Assembly (NCBI GenBank): GCA_030727685.1
Contig: JANRBC010000027.1
Span: forward strand, 1-37,265
DNA length: 37,265 nt
Origin: Ilumatobacteraceae bacterium
GTDB taxonomy: Bacteria; Actinomycetota; Acidimicrobiia; Acidimicrobiales; Ilumatobacteraceae
Reading direction: 5' to 3'
Part shown: in pieces, positions 36,541 through 37,265 of the stretch
Position numbering within the stretch: the first letter of the stretch is position 1
How the letters are laid out: every line of letters starts with the position of its first letter
Position numbers and translations under genes: made by a program
Notes under the pieces: model-generated
Told to the model about the DNA's origin: nothing
What the model saw: the letters and a program-made list of their open reading frames with translations, nothing else
The model's database searches: none

Positions 36541-37265
36541 TTATTTGCCGGCGAGAATTTTGATAACTGGCGCAAAACTGTTTACGTCTTCGCCGCCGAC
36601 GATGACATAAGAAAAACCCCAGCGCTCACGACGGGCGAGAAGATCTTCGGCGATTTTTGCTGGTGGGCCCATTAATGCAAACGGCGAGTTGGCGACCATC
36701 TCGGGTGCAACTTTGAACATGTTCGCAGTGCCCGTGATTGCTTCTTCGGCACTGTCGCGAATGTTGACCAAAAAAGTTCGAATATTTAATTCGATATTTG
36801 ACATGCGAGAGCCGGCAGTTTGTTTAACTAAATCAACTTTTTCGGTGACGGCTTCGGCGCTCATCTCTGAGATCGTGTAAGCATTGACGACACCGTCTTT
36901 TAGAGATGGGTTAATGCCGACGATGTCAGCGAGTTGAGCGGCGAGTTTTAAGACTCGTGGCCCGCCGCCACCAATCAAAATTGGCGGACACGGTCGTTGC
37001 ACCGGCAGTGGGGTCGCGGTGTAGTCGGTGATGGTGTAGTGCTTGCCCGAAAACGAAAACTTCTCGCCGGTCATTGCACGTTTGATGATTTCTAATCCTT
37101 CAAGAAATCTGTCGATGCGCACACCAGGCTTGTCGTATTGCATGCCTGATTGAACATAATCAGTCGCCATCCAGCCGGCGCCGATGCCGATCTCGAGGCG
37201 GCCATCTGATAGCAAGTCGAGAGTGGCAAGTTCTTTTGCCAAAACAACTGGGTGTTTGTAGTCGT
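36541..37265 (-). CDS. LLM class F420-dependent oxidoreductase (5' end beyond window)
   Basis: Frame open to the window edge (DYKHPVVLAKELATLDLLSDGRLEIGIGAGWM), PCPPILIGGGGPRVLKLAAQLADIVGINPSL. Confidence 0.9.
   Translation of the reverse strand, partial: DYKHPVVLAKELATLDLLSDGRLEIGIGAGWMATDYVQSGMQYDKPGVRIDRFLEGLEIIKRAMTGEKFSFSGKHYTITDYTATPLPVQRPCPPILIGGGGPRVLKLAAQLADIVGINPSLKDGVVNAYTISEMSAEAVTEKVDLVKQTAGSRMSNIELNIRTFLVNIRDSAEEAITGTANMFKVAPEMVANSPFALMGPPAKIAEDLLARRERWGFSYVIVGGEDVNSFAPVIKILAGK

Noticed and set aside
1-37265. Mobile element, prophage or defence island
   Set aside because: No transposase, integrase, phage structural or toxin/antitoxin genes recognised; the tRNA at 28-100 shows no attachment-site duplication that I could see within the window.

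Overview
This 37,265-bp window looks like a compact chromosomal segment from an actinobacterium. The inference rests on fused FbiC-type FO synthase, LLM/F420 oxidoreductases, a dapA-rnj-ftsK-rimO-pgsA-cinA gene order and leaderless promoters; a lineage such as Acidimicrobiia is only a guess. It has one tRNA-Ala(GGC) and about 32 protein genes. I saw no rRNA, CRISPR array, phage or transposase. Main blocks: (i) an accessory catabolic region at about 0.1-9.2 kb: SDR, a PotABCD-like ABC importer split over both strands, class III aminotransferase, Rieske oxygenase, PhyH-like Fe/2OG oxygenase and an LLM flavin/F420 enzyme; (ii) leuS, rbfA-truB-ribF, and a minus-strand ribE / chorismate-mutase+VOC fusion / fbiC cluster; (iii) rpsO-pnp-dapB; (iv) an inserted module of Tpx with a lysine-rich tail, a DedA-like protein, acyl-CoA synthetase, TetR and a diiron protein; (v) dapA-rnj-ftsK-rimO-pgsA-cinA, a saccharopine-dehydrogenase-like gene and a partial LLM oxidoreductase. 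Observations most worth follow-up: a chorismate mutase fused to a C-terminal-HPPD-like VOC domain, placed between ribE and fbiC (FO synthesis consumes tyrosine and a riboflavin intermediate); a recurrent TAnnnT-N6/7-ATG leaderless promoter signature, including divergent gene pairs that share a symmetric -10 element; a perfect TetR operator covering a leaderless promoter; a thiol peroxidase with a histone-H1-like tail; and an RNase J lacking its usual C-terminal domain. All family calls are by eye from motifs; no database search was run.
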